Below are positions 8,232 to 17,462 of a stretch of DNA of 64,000 bases, piece after piece. The stretch is taken from positions 868,001 to 932,000 of the forward strand of contig CAVZRL010000009.1 of assembly GCA_963777775.1 (NCBI GenBank), written 5' to 3'. This stretch comes from WHSW01 sp963777775. GTDB lineage: Bacteria > Actinomycetota > Thermoleophilia > Solirubrobacterales > 70-9. The notes below the pieces were generated by a model, which saw nothing but the letters and a program-made list of their open reading frames with translations, did not search any database and had not been told where the DNA came from. How positions within the stretch are numbered: the stretch's first letter is position 1; each line of letters starts with the position of its first letter. The position numbers and the translations under genes are program-made.

Positions 8232-8237
8232 TAGAAT
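8232..8237 (+). promoter_or_regulatory. -10 box of the aldehyde dehydrogenase gene
   Basis: TAGAAT lies eight bases before the ATG at 8246, so a transcript starting at the usual distance would be leaderless. No purine-rich ribosome site precedes the ATG, which agrees. The -35 is not clear. Confidence 0.45.
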
Positions 8238-8245
8238 CACCGGCG

Positions 8246-9811
8246 ATGGGCACGCTCGAGTCCTTCAACCCGGCGACCGGCGAGCTGCTCGGCACCGTGG
8301 CGACGATCGGGCCCGACGAGGTCCAGGCAGTCGTCGACGACGTCGCCGAGGTGCAGCCGTTCTGGGCCCAGCTGACGCTCGCCGACCGGGCCCGTTACAT
8401 GCGCCGCGCGGCCGACGTCCTGCTCGCCGACATGGACGAGATCGCCGCGCTGCTGACTCGCGAGCAGGGCAAGCCGATCACCGAGAGCTTCTCGATGGAG
8501 CTGCTGCCGACGATCGACGCGCTGCACTGGTGCGCGGACGCCGGGCCGGGCATCCTCGCCGACGAGCGGATCCCCTACCCGCAGGCGTTCCTGAAGACGA
8601 AGCGCAGCTTCTTCTCCTACGAGCCGCTCGGGGTCGTCGGCGTGATCGCGCCCTGGAACTACCCATGGTCGATTCCGTTCGGCGAGGTGGCGATCGCGCT
8701 GATGGCGGGCAACGGGGTCGTCCTCAAGCCGGCCAGCCTGACGCCGCTGCTCGGCGATCGGATCCAGCGCGTCTTCGACGACGCCGGCTTTCCCGCCGGT
8801 CTGGTGCGCACCGTGCACGGCGGCGGCGTGGTCGGCCAGGCGCTCTGCGAGGCATCGACGGCGAAGATCTTCTTCACCGGCTCGGTCGAGGTCGGGCGCA
8901 AGGTGGGCGATGCCTGCGCGCAGCGACTGAAGGGAGCGGTGCTCGAGCTGGGGGGCAAGGACCCGCAGATCGTCTGCGCCGACGCCGACCTCGCGAACGC
9001 GGTCTCGGGCTGCGTCTGGGGCGGGTTTGCGAACTCCGGTCAGACCTGCTCGGGGATCGAGCGCACTTACGTGGTCTCGGATGTCGCCGAGCCGTTTCTC
9101 GAGGGCGTGCGCCGCGAGACAGAGCGGCTCACGGTCGGCGACCCGCTCGACTGGCAGACCGAGATCGGGCCGATGGTCTCCGCCGAGCAGGCCGAGCTGG
9201 TGACCGGGCTGGTCGACGACGCCCTCGCCGACGGAGCCGAGCGGCTGACCGGCGGGCCGCGCGAGGTGTCGGGATTCAGCGGCCGGTTCATCTCGCCGAC
9301 CGTGCTCGCCGGGGTCGAGGACTCGATGCGGCTGATGAACGAGGAGATCTTCGGACCGGTGGTACCGGTGATCGTCGTCGCCGACGAGGCCGAGGCGGTC
9401 GAGCGCGCCAACGACTCGAGCTTCGGGCTCGGGGCTTCGGTCTGGACCAGGGACCGCGCAAAGGGGGAACGGATCGCGCGCCAGATCGAGTCGGGAATGG
9501 TGTGGATCAACGACCACTCCTACTCGCACGGCGCCCTGCAGACCTCCTGGGGTGGGGTAAAGGAGTCGGGGCTGGGCCGCTCGCACTCGAAGTTCGGCTT
9601 CTACGAGTGCGTCAACATCAAGCATGTCGCCTGGGAGCCGGGACTTGCGCGCGACATCTGGTGGCAGCCGTACGACCGCGCGCTCGGCACCGCGCTGCGC
9701 TCGTCCGCACAGCTGCTCTACGGCCGCAGCGGCGGTCGCCTGAGAGCGCTCCGCGAGGGGATCGTGCCGCTGACCAAGGTCGGCGCGCGGGCGCTTCGCA
9801 AGGGCCGTTGA
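8246..9811 (+). CDS. NAD(P)-dependent aldehyde dehydrogenase
   Basis: This 521-residue member of the ALDH superfamily oxidises an aldehyde to the acid. Visible motifs are APWNYP with the catalytic-site Asn138, the nucleotide-binding FTGSVEVGRKV (about 210-220), ELGGKDP with general-base Glu234, and the nucleophile Cys268 in GQTCSGIER. EEIFGPV and the C-terminal SWGGVKESGLGR are also present. The tail of about 60 residues beyond the core is longer than in many ALDHs and is basic (ending LTKVGARALRKGR). The family is certain; the substrate is not. Succinate-semialdehyde-type and long-chain aldehyde roles both remain possible. Confidence 0.93.
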   Translation: MGTLESFNPATGELLGTVATIGPDEVQAVVDDVAEVQPFWAQLTLADRARYMRRAADVLLADMDEIAALLTREQGKPITESFSMELLPTIDALHWCADAGPGILADERIPYPQAFLKTKRSFFSYEPLGVVGVIAPWNYPWSIPFGEVAIALMAGNGVVLKPASLTPLLGDRIQRVFDDAGFPAGLVRTVHGGGVVGQALCEASTAKIFFTGSVEVGRKVGDACAQRLKGAVLELGGKDPQIVCADADLANAVSGCVWGGFANSGQTCSGIERTYVVSDVAEPFLEGVRRETERLTVGDPLDWQTEIGPMVSAEQAELVTGLVDDALADGAERLTGGPREVSGFSGRFISPTVLAGVEDSMRLMNEEIFGPVVPVIVVADEAEAVERANDSSFGLGASVWTRDRAKGERIARQIESGMVWINDHSYSHGALQTSWGGVKESGLGRSHSKFGFYECVNIKHVAWEPGLARDIWWQPYDRALGTALRSSAQLLYGRSGGRLRALREGIVPLTKVGARALRKGR

Positions 9812-9820
9812 GTAACTGCG

Positions 9821-10447
9821 CTAGGGCGCGATCCGGGCATGCAGGTGGTTGTCGTGGTTGGTCGCCGGGGTGACGATCGACGCCGGGCCGGTCAGCGGCA
9901 GGCTCGGTCCGACGTAGACCGTCACCGCTCCCGCGGCGACGAACAGGTCGACCAGCTCCTGCGCGCGCCTCAGGTCGACGTCCTGTGGGGCGTCGGGCGG
10001 GCGCTCGCTGCGGTCCAGGCGCGGGTAGTAGACGTCGACGTCGAGTCCGTTTTGATGCGTCGCGTGGCCGATCCCGCCGCCGACCTCCGGACCGAAGTAC
10101 CCGCCCCTCGGGAGGCTGAGGTCGCCGACCCCGACCCGCGGCGCCCCCGGGTGGCGGCGGCGAAACTCGCGCAGCACGCGCAGTGTCGTGCGCACCAGCT
10201 CGTCGGTCCCCCAGCGCCGCCAATCGCGATCGGGCGAGCGCCGGAGCACCGGGTCCCAGGTGAAGTAGGTGCGGCCCTGCGCCGGCAGCCGTACTCCGCG
10301 CACCAGGCTTCCGTCCTCCGGAGTCCCGACCGCGATCGAGTTCCGCCACTCGACCCGAGCCTCGCCGGCGGCGGGTCGGGGCGGCCGCTCGGTCGCTGTC
10401 GAGGCGAGGCTGAACAGCGCGATCGCGATTGCGATTTGCGCCCACAT
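9821..10447 (-). CDS. MepA-like penicillin-insensitive murein endopeptidase (M74)
   Basis: A 208-residue exported protein has a signal peptide over about residues 1-18. The zinc-site motif GIGHATHQNGLDVDVYY is at 126-141 (His128, His131, Asp136, Asp138) and HDNHLHARI is at the C-terminus. These correspond to the metal and catalytic histidines of MepA, which cuts peptide cross-links in peptidoglycan, although the protein is shorter than E. coli MepA (about 274). It is monocistronic and convergent with the aldehyde dehydrogenase gene, ten bases away. The motif set makes a D-Ala-D-Ala/LAS-type peptidase likely; the exact bond cleaved is inferred from the family. Confidence 0.82.
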   Translation of the reverse strand: MWAQIAIAIALFSLASTATERPPRPAAGEARVEWRNSIAVGTPEDGSLVRGVRLPAQGRTYFTWDPVLRRSPDRDWRRWGTDELVRTTLRVLREFRRRHPGAPRVGVGDLSLPRGGYFGPEVGGGIGHATHQNGLDVDVYYPRLDRSERPPDAPQDVDLRRAQELVDLFVAAGAVTVYVGPSLPLTGPASIVTPATNHDNHLHARIAP

Positions 10448-10497
10448 GCCCGGACTACGAACGCGGGGGGCGAGCCGGTCCGCGATCCTTGATCCCT

Positions 10498-11244
10498 ATG
10501 GAGAGCGCGCTGGAGGCGTCCACCGGGCGCCGTGAGGCCGAGGCCGAACCTCCCGTCATCGTCACGCGCGGCCTGCGCCGCGATTACGGGGAGCGTCCGG
10601 TGCTGCGTGAGATCGCGATCGAGCTCCCGGCCGGCGAGACGCTATCCGTCCTCGGTCCCAACGGGGCGGGCAAGACCACCCTGCTCCGGGTACTCGCCAG
10701 CCTCCTGCGGCCGACGGCGGGATCGGTGTCGGTGCTCGGCGCCGAGCTGCCGCGGCAGTCCTGGCAAGCCAGGGGACGGATCGGGTACCTGGGCCACCAG
10801 CCGCTGCTCTATCGCGAGCTGACCGTGCGCGAGAACCTCGAGTTCAATGCCCGCCTGCACTCGGTCGAGCACGCCGGCGCGCGGATCTCCGAGCTGCTCG
10901 AGCGCACCGGGCTCGGCCGACGTGGCGGTGATCTGGTCCGCAACCTCTCGGCCGGGATGCTGCAGCGGGCCGCGGTCTGCCGCGCCCTGCTCCACGAGCC
11001 CGAGCTGTTGTTGCTCGACGAGCCGCGCTCGCACCTCGACGTCGGCGCCGCGGGAGCGATCGAGGCGCTGCTCGCCCCGCGGCCCGGCCGGGCGCGGGTC
11101 CTGGTCACCCATGACGTCGAGCACGGCCTCGCGGAGGCCGATCGGGTGCTGGCCCTTCGCGCCGACGGCAACCCTGCCTACGCCGGCCCGGCGGCCGGGC
11201 TCTCCGCCGGCGATGCCCGTGCGATCTACGGGGGCGCGCCGTGA
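10498..11244 (+). CDS. ccmA: Heme ABC exporter ATP-binding subunit CcmA
   Basis: A 248-residue ABC ATPase has Walker A GPNGAGKT at 53-60, a signature loop LSAGM (150-154) in place of LSGGQ, and Walker B LLLLDEP (170-176). Together with CcmB it energises the cytochrome c maturation ABC complex that releases holo-CcmE or handles heme at the membrane. The assignment rests on the immediate ccmB, ccmC and ccmD-like genes, because isolated ABC ATPases are hard to type. The ATG at 10498 gives a normal length with a slightly long acidic leader. It ends in a GTGA overlap with ccmB. Confidence 0.9.
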   Translation: MESALEASTGRREAEAEPPVIVTRGLRRDYGERPVLREIAIELPAGETLSVLGPNGAGKTTLLRVLASLLRPTAGSVSVLGAELPRQSWQARGRIGYLGHQPLLYRELTVRENLEFNARLHSVEHAGARISELLERTGLGRRGGDLVRNLSAGMLQRAAVCRALLHEPELLLLDEPRSHLDVGAAGAIEALLAPRPGRARVLVTHDVEHGLAEADRVLALRADGNPAYAGPAAGLSAGDARAIYGGAP

Positions 11245-11906
11245 GCGCCTATCGGGCGATCCTCGCCAAGGACCTACGGACCGAGCTGCGGACGCTGGAG
11301 TCGGTACCGGCGATGGTGCTCTTCGCGGCGACCACCTTCGTCCTCTTCCGGTTCGGTCTCGACCGGACCGAGCTCGAGGGCGGCCTGGCCGCCGGGGTGC
11401 TGCTCGCGACCGTTCTGTTCGCGGCGATCCTGGCCGTCAACCGGGTCTTCGTCGCCGAGCGTGAGCAGGGGGGCTTCGACGTGATCAGGCTCGCCCCGGT
11501 CGACGGGTCGGCCCTGTTCGCCGCCAAACTCACCGTCCTGGTCGTCTACCTGCTCGCGCTCGAGCTGGTCGCGGTGCCCCTGTTCGCCTTCCTGTTCGAC
11601 GCCGGCATCGGCCTGCTCGCGCTCGCCCCTGTGCTCTTGCTCGCCAACCTCGGGCTGGCGACGGTCGGCGCCCTGGTCTCCTCGATCGCGGTCCACTCGC
11701 GGGCCCGCGACCTGATCGCGCCGCTGCTGCTCTTGCCGCTGCTGGTCCCGGTGATGATCGCGGCCGCCGGGGCCGCCGAGCCGCTGCTGGCCGCCGCCGG
11801 CCCTTCCTACGACGGGTTCGCGAAGTGGCTGGCGGTGCTCGCTCTCTACGATGTCGTCTTCTGCCTCGTGGGCTACGCGGTCTATGACTTCCTGCTCGAG
11901 GACTGA
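11241..11906 (+). CDS. ccmB: Heme exporter membrane subunit CcmB
   Basis: This 221-residue integral membrane protein has about six hydrophobic helices. The conserved first loop is VFVAEREQGGFDVIRLAPV (about 69-87), a typical CcmB segment. The GTG start overlaps the TGA of ccmA by four bases. It is the permease partner of CcmA in cytochrome c maturation. The length matches the family (about 220). Confidence 0.93.
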   Translation: MSAYRAILAKDLRTELRTLESVPAMVLFAATTFVLFRFGLDRTELEGGLAAGVLLATVLFAAILAVNRVFVAEREQGGFDVIRLAPVDGSALFAAKLTVLVVYLLALELVAVPLFAFLFDAGIGLLALAPVLLLANLGLATVGALVSSIAVHSRARDLIAPLLLLPLLVPVMIAAAGAAEPLLAAAGPSYDGFAKWLAVLALYDVVFCLVGYAVYDFLLED

Positions 11907-11924
11907 GCCGATCCGACCATCGAG

Positions 11925-12662
11925 ATGAGCTTCCGGGCCCCCCGAACCCTTGCCGCGCTGACCGTGGTCACGCTGATCGCGGGGTTCGCCCTCACCTTCT
12001 TCTTCGCCCCCAACGATGCCGACCAGGGCTTCGTCCAGAAGGTCTTCTACCTTCACGTGCCGCTCGCGATCTGCGCCCTGGTCGGGTTCATGGTCGCGGC
12101 GATCCAGGCGATCCTGCACCTGCGAAGCGGCGACCCGAAGTGGGACGTCCGCTCCTACGTCTCGATCCACATTTCGGTCATCCTCGGGATCGCGGTGCTG
12201 GTCACCGGCTCGATCTGGGCGCGCGCCTCGTGGGGCAAGTGGTTCGTCTGGGACGAGCCGACTCTGGTCTCGTTCCTGATCGTCTTCCTCCTTTACTGCA
12301 CCTACTACCCGCTGCGTTATGCGATTGAGGACCGGGAGCGCCAGGCCCGCTACGCCTCCGTGTTCGCGATCACCGCGGGCGCCTTCGTGCCGCTCAACTT
12401 CATCGCCGTGCGGCTGGCGGAGACGCTCGTGCATCCGCGGGTCTTCGCGACCGCCGACGGTGGCCTGACCGCGAGGATGACGCTCACCTTCCTCGTTTGC
12501 CTGGCGGGCATGGCATTGCTCTGGGAGACCCTGGTGCGATTCGAGCTCGCGACCAAGTCCTCGCGCGCCCGGATCGGACGACTGCGGCGCGCGCTCGAGG
12601 GTGACGAGGCGATCGGCTCGAGCTCGCGGATCGCGCCCGCCCCGCGCGAGGCGGGGAGCTGA
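11925..12662 (+). CDS. ccmC: Heme-handling protein CcmC (CcsA/WWD superfamily)
   Basis: A 245-residue protein has six predicted membrane helices and the tryptophan-rich heme-binding motif WGKWFVWDEP at 103-112. FYLHVPLA with the likely heme-ligand His44 precedes it. CcmC loads heme onto the chaperone CcmE on the outer side of the cytoplasmic membrane. A hydrophilic tail of about 40 residues is longer than in the E. coli protein. No ccmE, ccmF or ccmH is in the window, so the rest of the pathway must lie elsewhere. Its TGA overlaps the ATG of the ccmD-like gene. Confidence 0.94.
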   Translation: MSFRAPRTLAALTVVTLIAGFALTFFFAPNDADQGFVQKVFYLHVPLAICALVGFMVAAIQAILHLRSGDPKWDVRSYVSIHISVILGIAVLVTGSIWARASWGKWFVWDEPTLVSFLIVFLLYCTYYPLRYAIEDRERQARYASVFAITAGAFVPLNFIAVRLAETLVHPRVFATADGGLTARMTLTFLVCLAGMALLWETLVRFELATKSSRARIGRLRRALEGDEAIGSSSRIAPAPREAGS

Positions 12663-12940
12663 TGCCGGCGCTGCCACTCGACGAGGCCGGCAAGTACGTC
12701 GCCGGCGCCTATCTCGTCTTCCTCGCCCTGCTGCTGGTCTACGTCGCGATCATGTCGGCGCGGCTCGCGCGCCTCGACCGCGAGCTGGCCGAGCTCGGAG
12801 AGCTGGCGGAGGCAAACGAGCCTCTCGGTCCGGGCCCTGGCGGGGCGGACGCGGGAGCAGAAGCAGATGCCCGAGGCGAAGCCGAGGGCAAGGTGTTCCA
12901 GCGGGAGCGGAGCACCCGCCAGGAGGTGCTTGATGGCTGA
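12662..12940 (+). CDS. CcmD-like small membrane protein
   Basis: This 92-residue protein has one membrane helix (about 13-32, AGAYLVFLALLLVYVAIM) followed by a charged coiled-coil-like start LARLDRELAELGEL and a low-complexity Gly/Ala/Glu tail. Size, topology and position right after ccmC match CcmD, which stabilises the CcmABC complex, although the tail is longer than usual. It begins in TGATG overlap with ccmC and its end overlaps the hemA start by eight bases. Sequence similarity in this family is low, so position is the main evidence. Confidence 0.75.
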   Translation: MPALPLDEAGKYVAGAYLVFLALLLVYVAIMSARLARLDRELAELGELAEANEPLGPGPGGADAGAEADARGEAEGKVFQRERSTRQEVLDG

Positions 12941-14276
12941 GCTGCTCGCGCTCGGCGTCTCGCACAAGACCGCGCCGTTGGAGTTGCGCGAGCGCCTGGC
13001 GCTGACCGAGGGACGCGCCGTCGGGCTGCTCGGCGAGCTGGTCGAGCGCGACGAGGTGCTCGAGGCGGCGGCGATCTCGACCTGCAACCGGACCGAGCTC
13101 TACATCTACGCCGGCGACCCGGTCGGCGCCGAGTCGCTGGCGCTCGGCTCGCTCGCACGCGAGGCCGAGTTCTCGCCGACCGAGCTCGTCACCCACCTCT
13201 ACTCGCTGCACGCGGCGGCGGCGGCCGATCACCTGATGCGCGTCACCGCGGGCCTCGACTCGATGATCATCGGCGAGGCCGAGGTCCAGGGCCAGGTCAA
13301 GCGCGCCTACGAGCTCGCCCTGGTCGAGGGGGTGACCGGGCCGGTGCTCAATCGCCTCTTTCGCTCGGCGCTGGCTGCCGGCAAGCGGGCGCGGACCGAG
13401 ACCGGGATCTCCGAGCGCTCGCTCTCGGTCCCCTCGGTCGCGGTCGAGCTCGCCCAGCGCACGCTCGGCGAGCTCGACGACCGGCGGGTGCTGGTCGTCG
13501 GCGCCGGCGAGACCGCCGAGCTGACCGCCCGCGCGCTCGCGGCAAGGGGGGTGCGGGCGATCTTCATCGCCAACCGCCACTACGACCGTGCGATCGGGCT
13601 CGCCGAGCGGTTCGCCGGCGAGGCGGTTCGGTTCGAGGAACTGCCCGAGCAGCTCGCCGCGGCCGACATCGTCGTCAGCTCGACCAGCTCGCCGCATCAC
13701 GTGATCGAGCGGGAGGAGCTGGCCGAGGTCATGCAGGCGCGCGACCACCGCCCACTGCTGCTGATCGACCTCGCGGTTCCCCGCGACGTCCAGCCCGGAT
13801 GCCGGGAGCTGACCGCGGTCAGCCTCTATGACATGGACGACCTCCAGTCCCTGGTCGAGCGCAACCTCTCAGGCCGCGAGGCCGAGGCCAGCCGGGCCGA
13901 GGCGATCCTCGGCACCGAGGGCCGCCGCTTCGACCGCTGGCTCGCGGCCCAGGACGTGACCCCGACCGTGGTCGCTTTGCGCGAGCGCGCCGCCGACGTC
14001 GTCGAGCGGGTATTGGCCGAGAACGATCAGCGCTGGGAGGGGCTGACCGACGCCGATCGCGAACGGCTGCAGGCGGCGTCGCGGGCGATCGCCTCGAGGC
14101 TCCTGCACGAGCCGACCCTGCGGCTCAAGCGCGCCGCGGGCGAGGGTGACGCATACGCGAAGATCGCCGCGCTGCGCGAGCTGTTCGGCCTCGATCCCGA
14201 GTCCGAGCCGCTCGACTCTCCCGCCACGGAGGTCTCCGACCTGCGCGACCGCCAGCGCCGCCGCGGCGGCCGGTGA
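12933..14276 (+). CDS. hemA: Glutamyl-tRNA reductase
   Basis: This 447-residue enzyme reduces glutamyl-tRNA(Glu) to glutamate-1-semialdehyde with NADPH, the first committed step of C5 heme synthesis. It shows GVSHKTAPLELRE at 8-20 and the catalytic Cys51 in STCNRTELY. GLDSMIIGEAEVQGQVK, the NADPH-binding VLVVGAGETAE and the C-terminal dimerisation helix complete the set. The ATG at 12933 fits the family N-terminus exactly and lies within the end of the ccmD-like gene, so the ccm and hem genes form one operon. Confidence 0.97.
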   Translation: MAELLALGVSHKTAPLELRERLALTEGRAVGLLGELVERDEVLEAAAISTCNRTELYIYAGDPVGAESLALGSLAREAEFSPTELVTHLYSLHAAAAADHLMRVTAGLDSMIIGEAEVQGQVKRAYELALVEGVTGPVLNRLFRSALAAGKRARTETGISERSLSVPSVAVELAQRTLGELDDRRVLVVGAGETAELTARALAARGVRAIFIANRHYDRAIGLAERFAGEAVRFEELPEQLAAADIVVSSTSSPHHVIEREELAEVMQARDHRPLLLIDLAVPRDVQPGCRELTAVSLYDMDDLQSLVERNLSGREAEASRAEAILGTEGRRFDRWLAAQDVTPTVVALRERAADVVERVLAENDQRWEGLTDADRERLQAASRAIASRLLHEPTLRLKRAAGEGDAYAKIAALRELFGLDPESEPLDSPATEVSDLRDRQRRRGGR

Positions 14277-15148
14277 GGCTCGGGACGCGCTCGAGCGCGC
14301 TCGCGCTGGCGCAGGCGAACACGGTCGCCGCCGAGCTCGGCTCAGCCGATACGGTGCCGCTGAGGACCGCCGACGCCGCACCCGGCGACAAGGAACGCTT
14401 CGTGCGCGGTGTGGCCGCCGCGGTGATCGCGGGCGAGGTCGACCTCGGTGTCCACTCGGCCAAGGACCTGCCGGGCGAGCGGCCGGAGCAGCTGGCGCTG
14501 GTCGGCGTTCCGGCGCGCGAGGACCCCGCCGACGCCTTCCTGGGCGCCGCCGCATCGATCGGCGAGATCGGAAAGGGGGCGCGGATCGGCACCGCCAGCC
14601 TGCGCCGGCGCTCGCAGCTTCTCGCCCTGCGGCCCGACCTCGAGATCGGCGAGCTGCGCGGCAATGTCGACACCCGAATCGCCAAGCTCGCCGCGGGCGA
14701 GTACGACGGCATCGTGCTCGCCTGCGCGGGCCTGATCAGGCTCTCGCGGGAGGCCGAGATCTCGTTCCGGTTTGAGCTCGGCGAGCTGACCCCGGCGCCC
14801 GGGCAGGGCTGCCTCGCGCTCGAGGCTCGCCGCGGCGACGCCGACACCACCGCCGCCGCGGCGGCGATATCCGACCCGACCGCGCTCACCGAGCTGACCG
14901 CGGAGCGGGCGGCGACCCGTGCGCTGGGCGCCGACTGCGAGACACCGGTCGGGATCTGCGCCCGGCTCGACGCCGGGCGCCTCACGGTCAGCGGCTACGC
15001 CGGCCTCGCCGACGGCAGCGAGTGGGTCCGCGACGAGGTCGAAGGCGACCCCGAGCAACCCGCGGCGCTCGGCGAGGCGCTCGCCGGGCGGATGCTGTCC
15101 GCCGGGGCTCGCGAGATCCTGAGCCGGGCCGAGCCGGCGGCGCGATGA
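14273..15148 (+). CDS. hemC: Porphobilinogen deaminase (hydroxymethylbilane synthase)
   Basis: A 291-residue enzyme joins four porphobilinogen units into hydroxymethylbilane. It starts MRLGTRSSALALAQAN, has the catalytic Asp65 in VHSAKDLP, GTASLRRRSQLLALRPDL, and the dipyrromethane-cofactor Cys222 in GADCETPVG. It is about 15-20 residues shorter than typical HemC because the loop before the catalytic Asp is compact (GDKERF where GGKGLF is usual). The GTG start overlaps the hemA stop (GTGA), and its own stop overlaps the next ATG (ATGA). Confidence 0.95.
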   Translation: MRLGTRSSALALAQANTVAAELGSADTVPLRTADAAPGDKERFVRGVAAAVIAGEVDLGVHSAKDLPGERPEQLALVGVPAREDPADAFLGAAASIGEIGKGARIGTASLRRRSQLLALRPDLEIGELRGNVDTRIAKLAAGEYDGIVLACAGLIRLSREAEISFRFELGELTPAPGQGCLALEARRGDADTTAAAAAISDPTALTELTAERAATRALGADCETPVGICARLDAGRLTVSGYAGLADGSEWVRDEVEGDPEQPAALGEALAGRMLSAGAREILSRAEPAAR

Positions 15149-16653
15149 GCGCCCGGCCCGGGGTCGCGTACCTGGTCGGAGCGGGACCCGGCGACCCGGG
15201 GCTGATCACCTCGCGGGCGCTGGAGCTGATCGCGAGCGCCGACGTGATCCTGCACGACCGGCTGGTCGGCGGAGATGCGCTCGAGCTGGCCCGGCCTGAC
15301 GCCGAGCTGGTCGATGTCGGCAAGCGCCCCGGCGAGGACGCGGTCGAGCAGCAGCGGATCGAGGCGCTGATGATCGACCGGGCGCGCGCCGGCCGCAGCG
15401 TCGTGCGGCTGAAGGGGGGCGATCCGTTCGTCTTCGGGCGCGGCGGCGAGGAGGCCGAGGCGCTCGCCGACGCCGGGGTTGAGTTCGAGGTCGTGCCCGG
15501 GGTCACCGCCGGCGTCGCGGCGCCCGCCTATGCCGGGATCCCGGTCACCCACCGCGACGACGCCTCCGCGGTCGCCTTCGTCACCGGCCACGAGGATCCC
15601 GAGAAGCCCGAGACGGCGCTCGACTGGGAGGCGCTGTCCAGGTTTCCGGGCACGCTGGTCCTCTACATGGGGGTCAAGAACCTGCCTCTGATCGCCGACC
15701 GGCTCGCCGCCGGCGGCCGCGACCCCGCCGAGCCGGCGGCAGCGATCGAGCGCGGGACCCGGCCCGGCCAGCGCACCGTGACCGCGACCCTGGCCGAGCT
15801 TCCCACCGCGGTAGCGGATGCGGCACTGCGAGCGCCGGCGATCCTCGTCTTCGGTGCCGTGGCCGGTAGGCGCGAGGCGATCGCCTGGCTCGAGCGCCGC
15901 CCGCTGCACGGCAGGCGCGTGGTGGTCACCCGTGCCCGCGCGCAGGCGAGCGGACTCGCCACCGCGCTGCGCGGGCTCGGGGCCGACGTGGTCGAGCTGC
16001 CGGCGATCAGGATCGAGCCGCGGCTCGACGATCCTGCGGTGCGCGACGCGGTCGCCGGGCTGCACTCCTACGCGCTCGTCTGCCTGACCAGCGCCAACGG
16101 GGTCGCGCTGCTGTTCGAGGCGATGGCTGCCCAGGGCCGCGATGCTCGCGCGCTCGCCAACGCGACCGTCGCCGCGATCGGCCCGGGGACCGCCGCGGCG
16201 CTCGCCGAGCACGGCGTGATCGCCGACCTCGTACCGGAGCGCTTCGTCGCCGAGGCGCTGATCGAGACACTGGCCGAAGTCGAGGTGGCGGAGCGGCCGG
16301 TGCTGATCGCCCGCGCCAGCGAGGCGCGCGACGCCCTGCCCGACGCGCTCGCGCAGCGCGGAGCGGAGGTCGATGACGTCGCCCTCTACGAGACGGTCCG
16401 CGAGGAGCCGGAGCCCGAGGCGATCGAGGCCGCTGCCGCGGCCGACTACGTGACCTTCACCTCCTCATCGACCGTCCGCAACCTGCTCGCGGCGGTCGGC
16501 GACCGTTTCCCCGCCGGCGCCCGGATCGTCTCGATCGGCCCGATCACCAGCGAGACCGCCCGCGACGCCGGACTGACCGTCCACGTCGAGGCGGACCGGC
16601 ATGACGTCGAGGGCCTGGTCGCAGCGCTGGTCGCGGACGTGGGCGGTCGATGA
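15145..16653 (+). CDS. Fused uroporphyrinogen-III C-methyltransferase / uroporphyrinogen-III synthase (CobA-HemD)
   Basis: This 502-residue fusion has an N-terminal SUMT domain (about 1-245) with VYLVGAGPGDPGL-type opening (YLVGAGPGDPGLIT), DVILHDRLV, RLKGGDPFVFGRGGEE and YMGVKNLP. The HemD domain (about 255-502) opens GRRVVVTRARAQASGLA and ends near IVSIGPITSETARDAG. HemD cyclises hydroxymethylbilane to uroporphyrinogen III; the SUMT part methylates it with SAM towards siroheme or cobalamin. The fusion therefore holds the branch point of tetrapyrrole synthesis. Such fusions are known in Gram-positive bacteria. It overlaps its neighbours on both sides by four bases. Confidence 0.95.
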   Translation: MSARPGVAYLVGAGPGDPGLITSRALELIASADVILHDRLVGGDALELARPDAELVDVGKRPGEDAVEQQRIEALMIDRARAGRSVVRLKGGDPFVFGRGGEEAEALADAGVEFEVVPGVTAGVAAPAYAGIPVTHRDDASAVAFVTGHEDPEKPETALDWEALSRFPGTLVLYMGVKNLPLIADRLAAGGRDPAEPAAAIERGTRPGQRTVTATLAELPTAVADAALRAPAILVFGAVAGRREAIAWLERRPLHGRRVVVTRARAQASGLATALRGLGADVVELPAIRIEPRLDDPAVRDAVAGLHSYALVCLTSANGVALLFEAMAAQGRDARALANATVAAIGPGTAAALAEHGVIADLVPERFVAEALIETLAEVEVAERPVLIARASEARDALPDALAQRGAEVDDVALYETVREEPEPEAIEAAAAADYVTFTSSSTVRNLLAAVGDRFPAGARIVSIGPITSETARDAGLTVHVEADRHDVEGLVAALVADVGGR

Positions 16654-17462
16654 CCCGCCCGATCACCTTCCTCTCCGACTACGACCCCGCCGACGAGTTC
16701 GCCGGCGTCTGCCGGGCGGTGATCGCGCGGATCGCACCCGAGGCGCCGGTGATCGACCTCGCCCACGGGATCCCCGGCTACGACGTCGGCCACGGTGCGG
16801 CGATGCTCGCGCGCTCGTTGCCCTACGCGCCGGCCGGGATCCACCTGGCGGTGGTTGATCCGGGGGTCGGCTCGGCGCGGCGCGCGGTCGCGGTCCGGGT
16901 CGCCGAGGGCGACCGGGTCCTGGTCGGACCCGACAACGGCCTGCTCTCGCTCGCGATCGAGCGGCTCGGCGGCTGCGAGGAGGCGATCGACGTCTCGCGC
17001 TCGCCGGTCCGGCTCGAGCCGCTCTCGGCCACCTTCCACGGCCGCGACCTGTTCGCCCCTGTCGCCGCCCACCTGGCGCTCGGCGCGCCGCTCGCCGAGC
17101 TCGGCGAGCCGATCGATCCCGCCGGCCTCGCCGGCCTCGAGCGACCGGCCGCGCTGATCGATCGGGGCGTCAGGCTGACAGCGACCGTGAGCCACCTCGA
17201 CGGATACGGCAACGCGAGCCTGATCGCGACGGCTGAGGATGCGGCCGCGGCCGGCCTGGTGCCCGGCCGCGCGATCCGCGTCCTTACCGGCGGCACCGAG
17301 CACGAGGGCGTCTACGGGCGCACCTTCGTCGACGTCGATCCCGGTGAGCTGCTCCTCTACCCCGGCTCCTCCGGCAATCTCGCGCTGGCGGTCAACCTCG
17401 GCGACGCCGGGGAGCGGCTCGGGATCGCTGCCGGGGACGAGGTCGAGCTGGGGCGGGCGTGA
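16650..17462 (+). CDS. SAM hydroxide adenosyltransferase (DUF62, SAM hydrolase)
   Basis: This 270-residue protein belongs to the DUF62 (duf62/SalL-related) family that hydrolyses S-adenosylmethionine to adenosine and methionine. Visible signatures are ITFLSDYDPADEFAGVC at the N-terminus, HLAVVDPGVGSARR, VGPDNGLLSLA and the substrate-loop FHGRDLFAPVAAHLA. A C-terminal beta barrel begins near DGYGNASL. Fluorinase and chlorinase relatives are less likely because the context is housekeeping. The ATGA overlap with the SAM-using CobA/HemD gene and the GTGA overlap with birA make it part of the same transcript; a role in limiting SAM is a plausible inference. Confidence 0.85.
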   Translation: MTRPITFLSDYDPADEFAGVCRAVIARIAPEAPVIDLAHGIPGYDVGHGAAMLARSLPYAPAGIHLAVVDPGVGSARRAVAVRVAEGDRVLVGPDNGLLSLAIERLGGCEEAIDVSRSPVRLEPLSATFHGRDLFAPVAAHLALGAPLAELGEPIDPAGLAGLERPAALIDRGVRLTATVSHLDGYGNASLIATAEDAAAAGLVPGRAIRVLTGGTEHEGVYGRTFVDVDPGELLLYPGSSGNLALAVNLGDAGERLGIAAGDEVELGRA